Counted from the stretch's first letter, positions 21,763 to 34,659 are shown. The stretch: 64,000 nt of DNA from Owenia fusiformis (GCA_903813345.2 CAIIXF020000009.1:37007759-37071758), one strand, 5' to 3'. Notes: generated by a model not told the origin, from the sequence alone. Program-made: numbers and translations.

Positions 21763-24700
21763 AATACCCAACTTATATCCTATGATTATATCAACCATAG
21801 CAAGACACCAGCTGACTTCAACTTGTGGATTGTCAGGGATAATTGTGGAAAATCATATTTGATTATGTTTCACACCTAATGATATAGCATCCGCTAAATG
21901 CGTGCTTTAATATAATTCCTCTCCAACTAACAATGCCTTGTTAAGCAAACATCCTACTGATGGAAGATTTCTTGATGCAAAGAAAATGTTTAATGGAACA
22001 GACTAATTTACGACCATTATCAAGCTCGAATTACGAGGAATGCAATTGTATCCATTGTGTAATAAACCCGAAGATTCATTTCACTAAGTACCGTTTTTAT
22101 ACGACTCCATTTTTATGTCATCTCAAAGTAAGCATACCATGCTATTGTATGGCAAGTACATAACACATGACATAACAAAGTCGCTATATATATAATATAA
22201 CATGTTTAAGGAAACGGAACGGATGTGTCGCGCAATTCAGTCTGAACTAAGGGAAATTAAGCATTATTCAATAGTATAGTTTTAAATAGCTGAATAAAGC
22301 TGACATTAAAGATGTTTCCCTTGTCATTCTTCATTTTACCTGGGTCAGACTGCCATAGCCATCCATGCTATAAAGGAAGAGGTGCGTTTATTGGCAAATA
22401 CCCCTATGGTCAAATTGAATAATTCTTAGGTGTAACATGAAGAATAGAATGTCATATAACTCTTTCGAAAATATTAAAGTGCTCGGGCACACATAGGCTG
22501 AGATAGGATATACTATTTTATTTCATTATGTAGTAACATATTTGGATAAGATGTAGGGATGCGTAGGATGCAAATGGATTTTGACAGACACAAAAATACT
22601 TCCTGGTTTGGAATCAAATGCCTCTACACTTCATGATTGAATTATGACCTAATTAATAAGTGGCCTATACATCAATACAGTGCTGAATATAGGTCAACAA
22701 GATACTAGTGTGCATATAAATGTTATAATTAAAGCAGAATACTCATTTTGAAAAATCAGATGAATTATTTTTTTCTCATGGGGAGATCCCGCACCTGGAG
22801 GGTGTATAAGGTCCAAATTTGCAATAGTCACTTAATTTAATGATTTATGAAGAGTGTTGGTTGTATCTGTCTGGAACTTAAATGGTATACTATGGAATGA
22901 CCCTGGCAATGTACCTGGCTGTCAAATGAATAAACCAAGGTTTTAAAAAATCTTAGCATTGCATCAATGGAGATGCAATGGAAACTCCTCTATTGTATTT
23001 GAAAATCGCGGCGATGATTGAAATTTTAATAACCATGGTCCGTTAAAGACTTTAAAGAGTGAAACTGAGATTTCGACCAATGTCGTCTCAAGAAAAAAGT
23101 CTTGCTTTTCTATGAGTATGGGTTCATGTGGCAAAATATCTGATGACATGCTAGAGCATTGGCAGGTTTAGCCTTTTTGACTTCGATGGGCCAGGTTCGA
23201 ATCCCGAATCCCTTATTTTTAATTTTTTTTCTTCATTTTAAACCACAATACATCTTCTTGTTGTAAAGAAAATGCCAGGCATAATGATGGTTCTTACTAG
23301 TGTAAATACGAGATGCCAATTTCCAATTTTATGTTTTGGGACATATACATCTTCCATCTTTTAGTGAGTATAATCAGAACTGAACTACCGATCACAATAA
23401 AAATCACTTTATAAAATCTAGTTTTTTTTGTTCAATGTACGAGCATACCCCGCTGTTTACAAAAATCTGATGCCTTCGATGACTTTCCTGTTTTAAAAAT
23501 GTTCTTTCCCCTGATTTGAAATAAACTCAGTGTTTTCTCTTCATATACAAACCAACCTTCTGTTTTAAATTAAAGTTTCCCAATTCCCCTGTTGTCGAAA
23601 GGTTGGCAGGTATGGTCATAACTATTATACAAGTATGAAGCAAGTTCTCAAGTTTCGATTTAATTGATCATTCAAGTGTTATTTATGAATCCACTAGATG
23701 TAATATGTTTTTAATATAAAATCTATGTTCAGGATAAATGGATAATCACAAATCAGAGGTCTGGCTACCCCTCTCCACTTTTAGGGCGATAGTTTTTTTC
23801 TCAGTAAGCCATTAATCCTATTGGAAAATGACTTTCTTCTAATTGCAGATAAAGATGGAATTTAGAATTACCCATTTCATTAGGCGAATTTCTAGTTTAA
23901 AGAGGCAAAGTAAATTTTTTACCATTTAGAAAAGGTAATAATCTTGATTTATATTAAACCTCTGACCCTTAACTTTTCATATATCACGATGAAAGACATA
24001 GTTGGAGATTTACTTAGGTTAATACTAATAAAACTATCTAGAACAGTGCAGCACAGGATATAATTCAAACGACGAGTGATCTTGGAAATAAAACACTTGA
24101 CCAAATTGTAATGTTCACATGGCATGTCCCCCAGGAGAGATATTGCGCAAAAACATGTAACGAGGAATCAGATACTCGACCAAAAGGCTGTAAGTTAAGT
24201 TCGGCACACATTTTGTATGTATCTTTTTATTCCCGATTTCAAATCGGATTTCATATAAACTAATTACATTGTTAGATTAATACAATAAACATAAAACATA
24301 AACAAGGTCACAACATATTTACAATCTTTAAAAGTAATATAAAAATTTCAGATTACAAGATCTTCTGCAAGTTTATGCAAATAAGGGTACGAGACTAATC
24401 CCTGAGTCTGATATCACTATATGAATGTATCTCAGGATGAGCTCTAAGTTATGTATCTCAAATGAAATACAATTTAAAAGAACTATATGAACTTTTTTAA
24501 CATTATGCTAAATGTGAATTGGGTGCGGGATATTTTGGAATAAAATTCTCACTTTTAAATATAAGGATCGATGATGATTATGCTAGAAATGCATTACATC
24601 TCCGTTACATCATCTCTAATTCATAATATATATTCAGAAGATAATAAAGGAACATTTGGTACAGTTTGCGTAACATTGTCTAGAAGTAATCATCAATCTT

Positions 24701-25389
24701 ATTAAACATGAGAATCCCGATATAATTGAATAATATGATCATGTGGAAGATGTGGCTAAGCACTTCATTTGTAGAGATAATTAGGGACTTGAAAAGATTT
24801 AGATGCAAGACGGGATTGTAGGAGTTAATAGCATTTGGATATGAGAGAAATGTCATGAACGACTTGTTCTAAAAATGTCATTTAGTGTAATCAAGTGAAA
24901 TCAGCGAGGAATTAAGCGAACAGGCATGGCGACATGTACTATAAATTGTATAAAAATGCCAATAAATCTAGGATTCTTTTTTATTTTAAAGAGAAATGCA
25001 TGAAATATTCCTGCCCAGAAGGAGGTTTCGTGCACCGGATGCGATATAATTCTAGCTAGTGATTACTGATGAGACAAGGAACATCTATTAGCTTTGAATA
25101 TTGTCAAAGAGACGAAAATAAGAAAGGAAGCACTTCAACAAATAGTCATTATCAATTTCCAGTAGTTATGTCAGCGACACATTACGTCTGAGGAATAAAT
25201 TGAGCTTTTGCTCATTAAGAAACTTACACTTGTTACCAATAATAAAAATATATTATTTACGTAAAAACAGCTCAGTAGACCATTCCATTCTAAAGATCAA
25301 TTCAGTTATAATGTTTTAATGCAAAGGACGATCTATGTCAATTAGTTTGCACTTGATCCAAATTGGCATCTTATACGAGAAACTGTAGT
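21763..25389. other. No gene recognised
   Basis: About 3.6 kb of AT-rich sequence without a convincing open frame. The only item of note is the tRNA-like relic at 23150-23206. Confidence 0.5.
23150..23206 (+). pseudogene. tRNA-like relic or SINE head
   Basis: GCTAGAGCATTGG followed 33 bases later by GGTTCGAATCCC resembles an internal A-box/D-arm remnant and a perfect B box. No acceptor stem, anticodon arm or 3' pairing can be made out, so it is not a working tRNA gene. The T-rich sequence that follows would fit a decayed tRNA-derived SINE. Confidence 0.3.
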
Positions 25390-26062
25390 TTCATTTACTT
25401 TTCAACGTATCAGGGTAAAACGTCAAAAAATCGCGCAATGTAGGATCATTCACTTTTCAACGTATCCGGGTAAAACGTCAAAAAGAATCGCGTAATGTAG
25501 TATCATTCACTTTTTGACATATCCGGGTAAACGTCAAAAAGAATCGCGTAATGTAGTATCATTCACTTTTCGACGCATCCGGGTAAACGTCAAAAAGAAT
25601 CGCGTACTGCAGTCTCATTCTCTTTTCAACGTATCCGGGTAAAACGTCAAAAAAATCGCGTACTGTAATATCATTCACTTTTCAACGTATCCGGTTTAAA
25701 CGTCAAAAAGAATTGCGTAATATAATATCATTCACTTTTCAAAGTATCCGGGTAAAACGTCAAAAAGAATCGCGTAATGTAGTATCATTCACTTTTCGAC
25801 GCATCCGGGTAAACGTCAAAAAGAATCGCGTACTGCAGTCTCATTCTCTTTTCAACGTATCCGGGTAAAACGTCAAAAAAATCGCGTACTGTAATATCAT
25901 TCACTTTCAACGTATCCGGTTTAAACGTCAAAAAGAATTGCGTAATATAATATCATTCACTTTTCAAAGTATCCGGGTAAAACGTCAAAAAGAATCGTGT
26001 AATGTAGTATCATTCACTTTTCAACATATCCGGGTAAAACGTAAGAAGGAATCGCGTACAGT
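25390..26062 (+). repeat. 57-bp minisatellite with a four-unit higher-order repeat
   Basis: Twelve units of about 57 bases carry TCATTCACTTTTCAACGTAT, CCGGGTAAAACGTCAAAAAG and AATCGCGTAATGTAGTA. A block of four variant units (from CGACGCATCCGG at about 25572) recurs almost exactly from about 25797. The differences amount to a few bases, so the higher-order duplication is recent relative to the basic units. Confidence 0.9.
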
Positions 26063-26156
26063 TCAGTCCGAGTATTGTATTGTGTTGTATTGTATATTGT
26101 GTTGTAATGTAATGTATTGTGTTGTACTGTCCTATATTGTAATTGTATTGTCTCTT
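26063..26156 (+). repeat. TTGTA-type imperfect microsatellite
   Basis: Runs of TTGTATTGTGTTGTATTGTA-like pentamers with point variation follow directly after the 57-bp minisatellite. Open frames on either strand here reflect the repeat and are not genes. Confidence 0.75.
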
Positions 26157-26942
26157 TTTCCTCCTTATTAGAAGGTTTACATTGAATAAACATCATCTCC
26201 ACGCCAAGAAAGAAGAAACGATTATTTTGAGACAAAGTCGGTAGAAGCCATACTTTTAAGAACTCAACAAACGTTTTCTTGGAACCATTGTACTTTATGT
26301 TCACGTTGCAAGCTCGCGTGGCAGTTTGTAATAATTGTGGGTTAGTTTTCACGAGTGTCACCTTATTGTGATTTCAACGATTTGCAATGGTGAAAATGAC
26401 AGGCTTTGCATGTGGTGTGAATTTTTAAATACTTGCAACAAATGAAGCTGACAATTAGCCAATTAAAAAATACACGTGCACCTAAAAAAAATTTAATATA
26501 TATATATTTTGGTACATGTTTACCTAAAACTCTTTGGAATATATGCATGTTTAATTGAAATACTTGGGAATATATACATGTTTAACTGAAACACTTGGGA
26601 ATATATACATGTTTACCTGAAACACTTGGGAATATATGCATGTTTACCTGAAATACTTGGGAATATATACATGTTTAAGAAACACTTGGGAATATATGCA
26701 TGTTTACCTGAAATACTCGGGAATATATACATGTTTACCTAAAACACTTTGGAATATATACATGTTTACCTGAAACACTAGGGAATATATGCATGTTTAC
26801 CTGAAATACTTGGGAATATATACATGTTTACCTGAAACACTTGGTAATATATACATGTTTACCTGAAACACTTGGTAATATATACACGTTTACCTAAAAC
26901 ACTTTGGAATATATACATATTTACCTGAAACACTTGGGAATA

Positions 26943-28037
26943 CGAGGGGTGATCAATAAGTAATGGACGCTTTTTTACACAGATACTTTTTATAGACCAA
27001 TCCCTTTGATTTTCCTACCAGTGATACATCATTCAATTATCTATCAATTCTGAAGATTTGAAGACAAAATATATAATACATATTGATATATCCTTATTTC
27101 CGTGAAGGAGGTACAGCTACCCCGGGACCGACATTTACGTCACATATTCAGTTTTTAGCCAGTTTGGTAAATTTCAGTTAGATTTGAACGTTTTATATGC
27201 AACAAATGTTGTGTTGTTTAAAAATTTTTGCTGACTGGTAACACATAAACAGAAAGTATTGTAATGTCAGAGTGTTGTATGGAAGGGGTTTGCAGGTCAA
27301 TTTGAGAAAGCATTGTGGAAGAAAGGGGTGGTGAGAGAAGGGAACACCCTATCCCATATGGACAATGCACCTGCCCACAGATCTCAAAAAGTTCAGAAAA
27401 CAATATCCCTAGACCTCAAAATTGAGCCCTGGGCCAATGCACCATATTGTCCAGATCTGCTCACATGTGACTTGTTTATTTCTATACTACTTATTTCTAT
27501 AGAGAATGGACACATGGAATGGACGTTTATTGACATTGATGAAATAAAACAACCCCTGCAACTGCATCTTGCTACCATGTCAGAGAATTGATTCAGCCTT
27601 GTCTCACAATCTTGAGTTAAGAGGATGAGGAATTGTGTACATGTAGCACTTGATGGAACCTATTTAGAGGGGCCTGTGGAATGAATGTGGCATGAATACC
27701 ACCTAGTGATGATAAAATATTCAAAATCAACTATGGCATAACAAAATGGGATAATTCATGACCATAATGGTTGGTTTTGTTCAGCCTGCATTCAACTGCA
27801 TTGCATGTTAAACAATCTTAAATAGCCTCAGAATATGTGACGTAAATGTCGGTCCCGGGGTACCTGTACCTCCTTCACGGAAATAAGGATATATCAACAT
27901 GTAATATATATAATGTCTTCAAATCTTCAGAGTTGATAGATAATTGAATGATGAATCACTGGTAAGAAAATCGAAGGGATTGGTCTATAAACAGCATCTG
28001 TGTAAAAAAGCGTCCATTACTTATTGATCACCCCTCG
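26943..28037 (+). mobile_element. Mariner-derived deletion element, TA target
   Basis: Termini CGAGGGGTGATCAATAAGTA and its complement are inverted repeats of about 200 bases; TA flanks both ends (26941-26942, 28038-28039). The interior retains the C-terminal half of a mariner transposase on the plus strand. At 1095 bp it is close to mariner length, but the first half of the gene has been replaced or lost inside the long TIR. A sister copy lies at 45892-46973. Confidence 0.9.
27277..27680 (+). pseudogene. C-terminal half of a mariner transposase
   Basis: The frame reads [45 protein letters not shown]-stop-FS, VKRMRN and [18 protein letters not shown] carries the second catalytic aspartate and PYCPDLLTCD the third, as in DD34D mariners. 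Stops after MSEN and later, and absence of the N-terminal DNA-binding and first-aspartate regions, make it non-functional. Confidence 0.8.
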
Positions 28038-28490
28038 TATATGCATGTTTACCTGAAATACTTGGGAATATATACATGTTTACCTGAAACACTTGGCAAT
28101 ATATACATGTTTACCTGAAACACTTGGTAATATATACATGTTTACCTGAAACATTGGTAATATATACATGTTTACCTAAAACACTTTGGAATATACATAC
28201 TAATATATATATATACATGTTTACCTGAAACACTTGGGAATATAAAAATGCATGTTTACCTGAAATACTTGGGAATATATACATGTTTACTTGAAACACT
28301 TTGGAATATATACATGTTTACCTGAAACACTTGGGAATATATACATATTTACCTGAAACACTTGGGAATATATACATGTTCACCTAAAACGTTTGGGAAT
28401 GAATACATGTTTACCTGAAACACTTGGCACTATAAACATGTTTACCTAAACGTTTGGGAATGAATACATGTTTAATTGAAACACTTGGTA

Positions 28491-31400
28491 ATACGTCATA
28501 CGTATACACATGTTATAGTTTTTGACATTTTGACAGTCCAAATTTCTTAATGCGAAGAAAACAAGAAACCAAATATTACGCGAAAATGACCAAAAAATGC
28601 CACACACCTTTTATTCTTTTTTTCCCAGCATCCTTGAATCATATACTCAAGCATTATCCCGAGCTCACGAATGAAGAATATAGCATGAAGCGCTGAGTTA
28701 AATGTCAATAAAGAATATTATTTGAAGTTAAGAAAAATGACATTATGACCTCTGATAAAAAGTGATGATCATAGAAAATGAAAAATTGACATACGAGTAG
28801 GTGACAATATCACATGTATACTTCTTAAAAAGGATTTAGCTTAATTCGTCTTTCATAAGCTCCGCCATTGCCTTTTTTTACAAAACGACATTTACAGAAA
28901 ACACAATTAGCAGTTCGTACAATTAATATGTTATTGCTTTTTCAGAACATCAATTAGTATGTTTTTGCTTTTTCAGAACATCAATTAATATGTTATTGCC
29001 TTTTAAGAAAATTAATTAATATGTTATTGGTTTTTGAAGAACATATTCCACAGAGTTTGAAATTCTACCAAAGGCCGATGCTGAAACATTTTAAAATCAG
29101 AAGAACGCCCTCTTGAACATAGTTATGCACTAGATTAGTGCAATTATCATCACTACATGCTGTAAAACCATAATGAGTCCCTTTAATAAGTGAAAGAACG
29201 TCCCTATTGATTAAAATGCATCGTTCAATTAACAAGACGAGCAAGCTGCAAGGTCAAGTGTAAAAAGAAGTAATTATGAGTATAATGATTGTATCATACA
29301 TTTTTATTCTTTGATATATTGAAAAGGTCATCCGAGACAGCAATTAAGAAAACTATTTAAAACGTGTGCGAGTAATTTACTGATATGATATAAGGATAAA
29401 CTTTACAAATCATGTATAAATGTCAATTTCTTTTTGAAATGGCATTTAAAAGTAATATTATCACTTAAAATTAAATCATTTGCATCCTTTTTTCTTTCGG
29501 ATATCAATATTATGTCGCAATTGTAAATCGTAAAGCTCGTTTACCAGACTCACATTAAAATGGGGAAGTATCAGGATTAAGGATATAAAATTAAAAACTT
29601 TAAACAATTCAACTAGTCACAATGGTTGTTACGCGGTTTCTACATCCTAAACTCACATCGATACTGATTTCGAATACTAGTCTTAGTTTCTTAGTATCAG
29701 GATTGATTTCAATACAGTCCATTACAGGGTGTGCAAAAAGTACATTCACAAATGCTCTTATTTTAAGAAAACGCATCTTTGACTTGCAAGGTGTTATAAC
29801 ACAAGTTTGAGCTACTGAAACCGTGTGAATCAATATGAAAAACAGGTAAATCAAAACTTAACCATTTATAACTTCACTTCCTGGACATCCTGTATAATCC
29901 ATAAGCACATGGTTGGATGAAATCTTTGTCATACTCAGAGTATATATTGCTTAGAATACATGTTATGTAATTGGCGTGTTTTAACATGTTAAAACAAGTA
30001 TAAAATAGAGAAAGAAACGCATTAAAAGAATTTCTTATTTTTCATTTTTATGTCACCACAAGTTGTTATAGTCTCCAACTTTTTGTGGTCGATATTTTGT
30101 TTTTGTCATGTTAACGTCTTGTTCTTTAATACCTGTAATGCTATAGTTTACAAAGAACGGCTTAACTACATTTTCTGTTTATTCAGTTCAATTAATTAGT
30201 TTATTAATTAGCAAATTATGATAGAATGCAATGGCAGCGCAGTTAGGTTACTTTGGAACACCCTGTTTGTGGCACATTTCCTTTGAATCGTAGATATATC
30301 AGGTCACTCTCTGACTAAGATTGAAGCATGACGCATGTGAACATTGTAAGATGGTCGGGATTAGGGTTAACAATAAGATATATTTTCAAATCCTAACGTA
30401 TCATCAAATAATTGATTTCTTACGATGAAACCTTGTGAATAACGTCGTTAAGTATTAAATGAGCGTATCCTAACCTAGACTATCCTAACCATTAAACGAG
30501 AAAAATAAATCCATGTTACAACTTTACTGTTAGATATAATAATCAATGATTATTGAAAAATATAAAACTTTCAATTACGCTCATCCCAACTCTGCCTCAA
30601 CTACACTGTTGCTCGTATAAATGGAATCATTGTCGATTTACGATTGCTTCTCACAATGTTACTGTGTTCTGAGATTCTAACGAATTAAAAAAATCAAAGA
30701 TGATAGTATTCAGGTCATTCAAAATTCCTGTGGCAAATTCCTATTAACTACATTTTAGATAGATTTTCTCACACTTTGAGACAAATAATACGTTTGTAAT
30801 TATTTTTGTCAAGACAGTGTTATACCGAAGATTGTTAGGTGCCCTATATTTTATAAATATGAGTAACGCACTATTTGATTGAACGGAGTATTAGTATACG
30901 TATCATTATGGAGGATAAACAAGACGACTTTTACTCTAGCATTATAATTTCTAGGTCAATCTTCAAAAGTCAAAATAAAGAAGATCGCGAGTCTTAAAGG
31001 TTCTAAAAATGTGCCATGTTTGGAAAAGGATCAAAATCTGACCACTGAGCTTTTTTACAACTGGAGACATATATGTAGTTTGACAAGAAAATGAAGTTAG
31101 CCTCTGATACTGTACTTTAGTAGTAATGAAAATGGATTGTTTCGATTTGATCACTCTAAATGATAACATCTCTTATTGAATAATTAGTCAACAATAACTC
31201 AACACTGATCGTACATGTATTTCGTAGTCATCCGTCTAATTGTCCTCCTAATTAAAACTTAAGTTCGTGTTACAATTGATCGCTGAATTGCAATTACAGC
31301 ATTTCTTTTGACAGATGTGTCACTTTCCTAACATTTGTTTCCTCAATTAGAACTAGCGCCTACCATGTACTTACCACCACTCATTAACACTGATGGATAC

Positions 31401-32434
31401 AACGCCGTGTCCTGATTTTGAATGGACAAGGCGAATCTACTTCTAATAGGCAAATTGTATACCTTCTATGGTAAACAATTTTAGTGCAGTTTTCTGTAGG
31501 AAACGATGGATTAAAGGAAAATTGTCGATAGAATATAAAGATTCTACACGATTTAAAACGAAGCAACAAACTATTCATTTCCCTATTAAAATTAAAAGGA
31601 AGAACAAAATAAACATACAAACATTTATCAGGTTTTAACAAGCTGTCACATGAAAACTTCTTTCTCCTAAACTTATGAAGGGGAAGGTATACGTATACAC
31701 AATACATACATTAGAATATTTAAAAAAAAGTAATCGGATCAAAACAAGATACTTGTGGATTCATCTGCTTTTGAATTGAATGTTGTCAGAGTGGATGATG
31801 TTATGACCTGGGAATTTTAATTTGCTCTTCTATTCTATAACTTAAGGTTACACTCTATAGATATTTATTGATTCAGATTGTAAGAACAATGGGCCAAAGG
31901 TTGCTTTGAAATAGAAGACATTTATAGCAACAATTCAATTAATATCGACATGGAAAAAGAAGCTTTTATGGAAATTTGACCCATAAAAGTAAAAGTATTC
32001 TAGTTTTATCGGCTTACAGGATCTTCTGAAAGTCGTTCATTTCCTAAATAAAACTTAGTAGAACTACTGATTCGAGTATAATTCGATTCTACTACTGTAA
32101 ACTTTGATTATAATCTTTTAATATTATTTTTCTAACGTTCTTTACTCACTGTAAAGACAGTCGGCATAAAATTTGTAATGACAACGCCATGTCACTATCT
32201 GACTCTGATTTATACAATTAGTGATAGCAAGAACTTCGACTTTGGTGACGTTGCGCCGTTTTCAGTAGACTTCAGACATTAGAAGGGTACAAGCCCTAAC
32301 ATAAATTATCTTACTCATGTTGTTAATTTCTTGTAGTACAATGTGCTAACACGAACAAGTTATTACTTCGCATCGCTTATATAAATTCACTTCACGTCAT
32401 TATTGCTCAGATATTATGATATATATATTTGCAG
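28491..32434. other. No gene recognised
   Basis: About 3.9 kb upstream of the Ras-like gene. A three-copy ~40-bp repeat (ATTAATATGTTATTGCTTTT with TCAGAACATCA) lies at 28919-29045, and a small MITE at 29725-29892. TATGTCACCACAAG near 30049 resembles the edge of the 20.2-kb repeat family. Other open frames are short and featureless. Confidence 0.5.
29725..29892. mobile_element. 168-bp MITE, TA target
   Basis: TACAGGGTGTGCAAAAAGT at the left and ACTTCCTGGACATCCTGTA at the right are imperfect inverted repeats, each bounded by TA (29723-29724 and 29893-29894). CAGGGTGT-type ends with TA duplication are common in Tc1/mariner-group elements. Non-coding. Confidence 0.5.
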
Positions 32435-32614
32435 GCGAAAGATGATGCAGTTTTCTACGATTCTGCCAAAAGGTACACATCTCACTCGAGTCGAAGTTAA
32501 AGACTGCACATGCTAGTGATATAATCCCGGGGTACTAGTAAAAGGCAATAATTGAGATTTAGAATTGCTACCTACAAACGACTTTTGGACCTGAGAAAAT
32601 AATAACTGATCGAT
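32435..32614 (+). other. Probable 5' UTR of the Ras-like gene, with a small upstream ORF
   Basis: A possible splice acceptor (ATATATTTGCAG|GCGAAAG) precedes this segment, suggesting a non-coding upstream exon that I could not locate. An upstream ATG at 32442 opens 24 codons and stops at 32514-32516, ahead of the main ATG at 32615. Such a uORF could dampen translation, but this is inference. Confidence 0.4.
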
Positions 32615-34267
32615 ATGGAGCGACCAAAGGTTTACAGCTATTACCAGCTTCAGTCTAACGACTTGAAGCGAGTGATCGAGACGAGCCTCACGGAATCTAA
32701 TAGCGTCTCAAAGAAGTTAGAGAAGTGCCTAATGGAGCAAAGCCAACACATCTGGGCTCCCCGACGCCATTCCAGTGCGATAACTCCTCAGTCGTTCGTG
32801 CCGCCCAAATTGAATCGAAGAGTATCGGATGGCCAATTCCATTTTAATCCATCTCATTCAGAGAGTGACACTTCTTCATTTAGAGCTCGCCTCAATAAGG
32901 AATTCGAATCGGCACGGATGAATGTGAAACATGCAACAGGTGCAGTCAAACAGAAGAAAGAGCGAAGCAACGATGACAACATACTCGAGAACTACGTATT
33001 TGAAAAGGTAAAATATGCAGGCGATCGGGAAAAAGAAACAGTATCCTATAATTTCGATAGTGACATTGCCACAAATAAAACATCGGGTGGCCTTGGATTG
33101 AATGACGATGATGACGATGATGACGCAGATGATATATTTGATATTCCTGAAGGTCATGCTACAATCCACCGACCAAGATGGGGGTCTGGATCTTTTGAAA
33201 GACGCAGACGGTCTAGCTCGAGTAGTGTTGGATCGAGTAGCGGTAGCTCGAGGTCTATATCTCCCCTGGCGAAATCGGATTCAACAGCGTTCGAATTCCA
33301 ACAGAACAGAATCCGACACGAGTCAATCGAGGAGGAGAGTGTTCCCAATGAAAATGAGGAAAACAAATTGAAAGGGGATCATTCTGAGCAACATGCACAA
33401 GCTTCTGGTTTTGAGACCAGGACAGACAAGAACGTACAATCTGACGCCCATATAAGTATAGCGCGCGAGAGAGCCAGGCACAGAGCCAGGTCAAGAAAGA
33501 GGACCGATTCCGAGGATCATGGGGCATCATTGCGATCGAGTCGACGAGGTTCTAATGTAAGTGATGTTTCAAACGCGAGTAAAAGCTCCACATCAAGTAA
33601 CAGTTCATCAGAAGGCTCAAAAACTTTTTCCACCGAACATTTTCGCATTTGTATCATGGGTGGCGCAAGTGTGGGAAAATCGAGTATCATATCGCAATTT
33701 CTCTACGATAAATTCTTAGAGGATTACAATCAAACTGTCGAGGATTTCTACAGGGGAGAATATGAAATATATGGACATAAAATGATATTGGATATAATTG
33801 ATACATCGGGAGCGTTTTCATTTCCCGCTATGAGAAATCTGTCCATTCAAACGAGTGACGCCTTCATTCTTGTGTATGCAGTTGACAACCCTCAATCATT
33901 TGAGGAAGTCAAGGCACTACGTACGATGATAATGGAAGAACGAATTGACGGTTCTGCACCTGTAGTTATTGTCGGAAATAAAGCAGACATTGGTGGTAGT
34001 AAAAGGAAAGTATCAACAGAAGACGTATATTCTATCGCTACGGATGAATGGAGTCATGGATACGTAGAAGCATCCGCGAAGGAAAATCAGAACATCGTAG
34101 GTATCTTTAAAGAAGTATTAATTCAATCGAACATTCAGTACGCGTTGAGCCCGGCTGTCACAAGAAGGAGACAAAGTATGCCTGCTGACGCTCATAAGAA
34201 ACAAATAAAGACAATAGAAGAGTTAAAGAAACAAAGACGAAACACTACAAGCTGTACCATATCATAG
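32615..34267 (+). CDS. Ras-family GTPase (RASD/Ras-dva type) with long N-terminal extension, 550 aa
   Basis: A small GTPase that should switch between GDP and GTP at a membrane. Residues 342-510 form the G domain: P-loop GGASVGKS (349-356), switch I threonine T374, DTSG (396-399), NKAD (455-458) and SAK (487-489). DTSGAFSFPAMRNLS resembles the DTSG-xx-FPAM-R-LS stretch of RASD1/Rhes and Ras-dva. Alanine replaces the catalytic glutamine after DTSG, so intrinsic hydrolysis may be weak. The C-terminus is basic and ends CTIS, a CaaX box expected to be farnesylated. Residues 1-340 are low in complexity: a seven-Asp run (164-170), RRRR followed by Ser-rich 197-213, and Arg/Ser-rich 283-335, probably disordered. 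Family members are usually 200-280 aa, so the extension is the oddity. The coding region is a single exon. AATAAA at 34646-34651 fits the 3' end. RASD versus Ras-dva placement needs a tree. Confidence 0.92.
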   Translation: MERPKVYSYYQLQSNDLKRVIETSLTESNSVSKKLEKCLMEQSQHIWAPRRHSSAITPQSFVPPKLNRRVSDGQFHFNPSHSESDTSSFRARLNKEFESARMNVKHATGAVKQKKERSNDDNILENYVFEKVKYAGDREKETVSYNFDSDIATNKTSGGLGLNDDDDDDDADDIFDIPEGHATIHRPRWGSGSFERRRRSSSSSVGSSSGSSRSISPLAKSDSTAFEFQQNRIRHESIEEESVPNENEENKLKGDHSEQHAQASGFETRTDKNVQSDAHISIARERARHRARSRKRTDSEDHGASLRSSRRGSNVSDVSNASKSSTSSNSSSEGSKTFSTEHFRICIMGGASVGKSSIISQFLYDKFLEDYNQTVEDFYRGEYEIYGHKMILDIIDTSGAFSFPAMRNLSIQTSDAFILVYAVDNPQSFEEVKALRTMIMEERIDGSAPVVIVGNKADIGGSKRKVSTEDVYSIATDEWSHGYVEASAKENQNIVGIFKEVLIQSNIQYALSPAVTRRRQSMPADAHKKQIKTIEELKKQRRNTTSCTIS

Positions 34268-34645
34268 TTAAAGCCAAAGAAAAGACGTACATTCAAGAAG
34301 TAATTAAGGCAACAAATGTCTTGTTGGACTGCGTGTAAACTAGCCTGTTTAGTTGGTTTCTTATCTGCAAAACAGGATTTAAGATTGCCAAACTCATCTA
34401 TCATATTGCAATGTCATTTAATGATTTTAAATTGTAGAATCTGAATGCGTATACACAACTTTTCTATTCAGTTGGCATTAATGTTTGAATATAGATGTCG
34501 CATCATACATGTGCATATAGTCTACTTTGTGTTTTGATACATGTATATCTGGTTGTGTAACTTGGTTTAACTGAGTTGAATCATGTGAAGTTATTGTAAT
34601 TATTGTTGACGTCAATGCTGTAATTGTGTTCGTATTATATCTCGA

Positions 34646-34651
34646 AATAAA
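34646..34651 (+). other. Candidate polyadenylation signal of the Ras-like gene
   Basis: AATAAA lies 379 bases after the stop codon in an AT-rich 3' UTR and is the first canonical hexamer seen downstream on this strand. Confidence 0.5.
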
Positions 34652-34659
34652 ATATGAAT

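Larger units (their letters stand above)
26512..28490 (+). repeat. 31-bp minisatellite interrupted by a mariner relic
   Basis: Units of about 31 bases read TTTACCTGAAACACTTGGGA followed by ATATATACATG. They run from about 26512 to 26942 and resume at 28038, ending near 28490. The interruption is exactly the mariner element at 26943-28037. Variants (GCATG for ACATG, AATACTT for ACACTT, CTTTGGAA for CTTGGGAA) intermix along the array. Confidence 0.9.

Noticed and set aside
32876-33530. Several open frames on other strands or frames within the Ras-like gene
   Set aside because: They are shadows of the 550-codon frame, which has a complete G domain.
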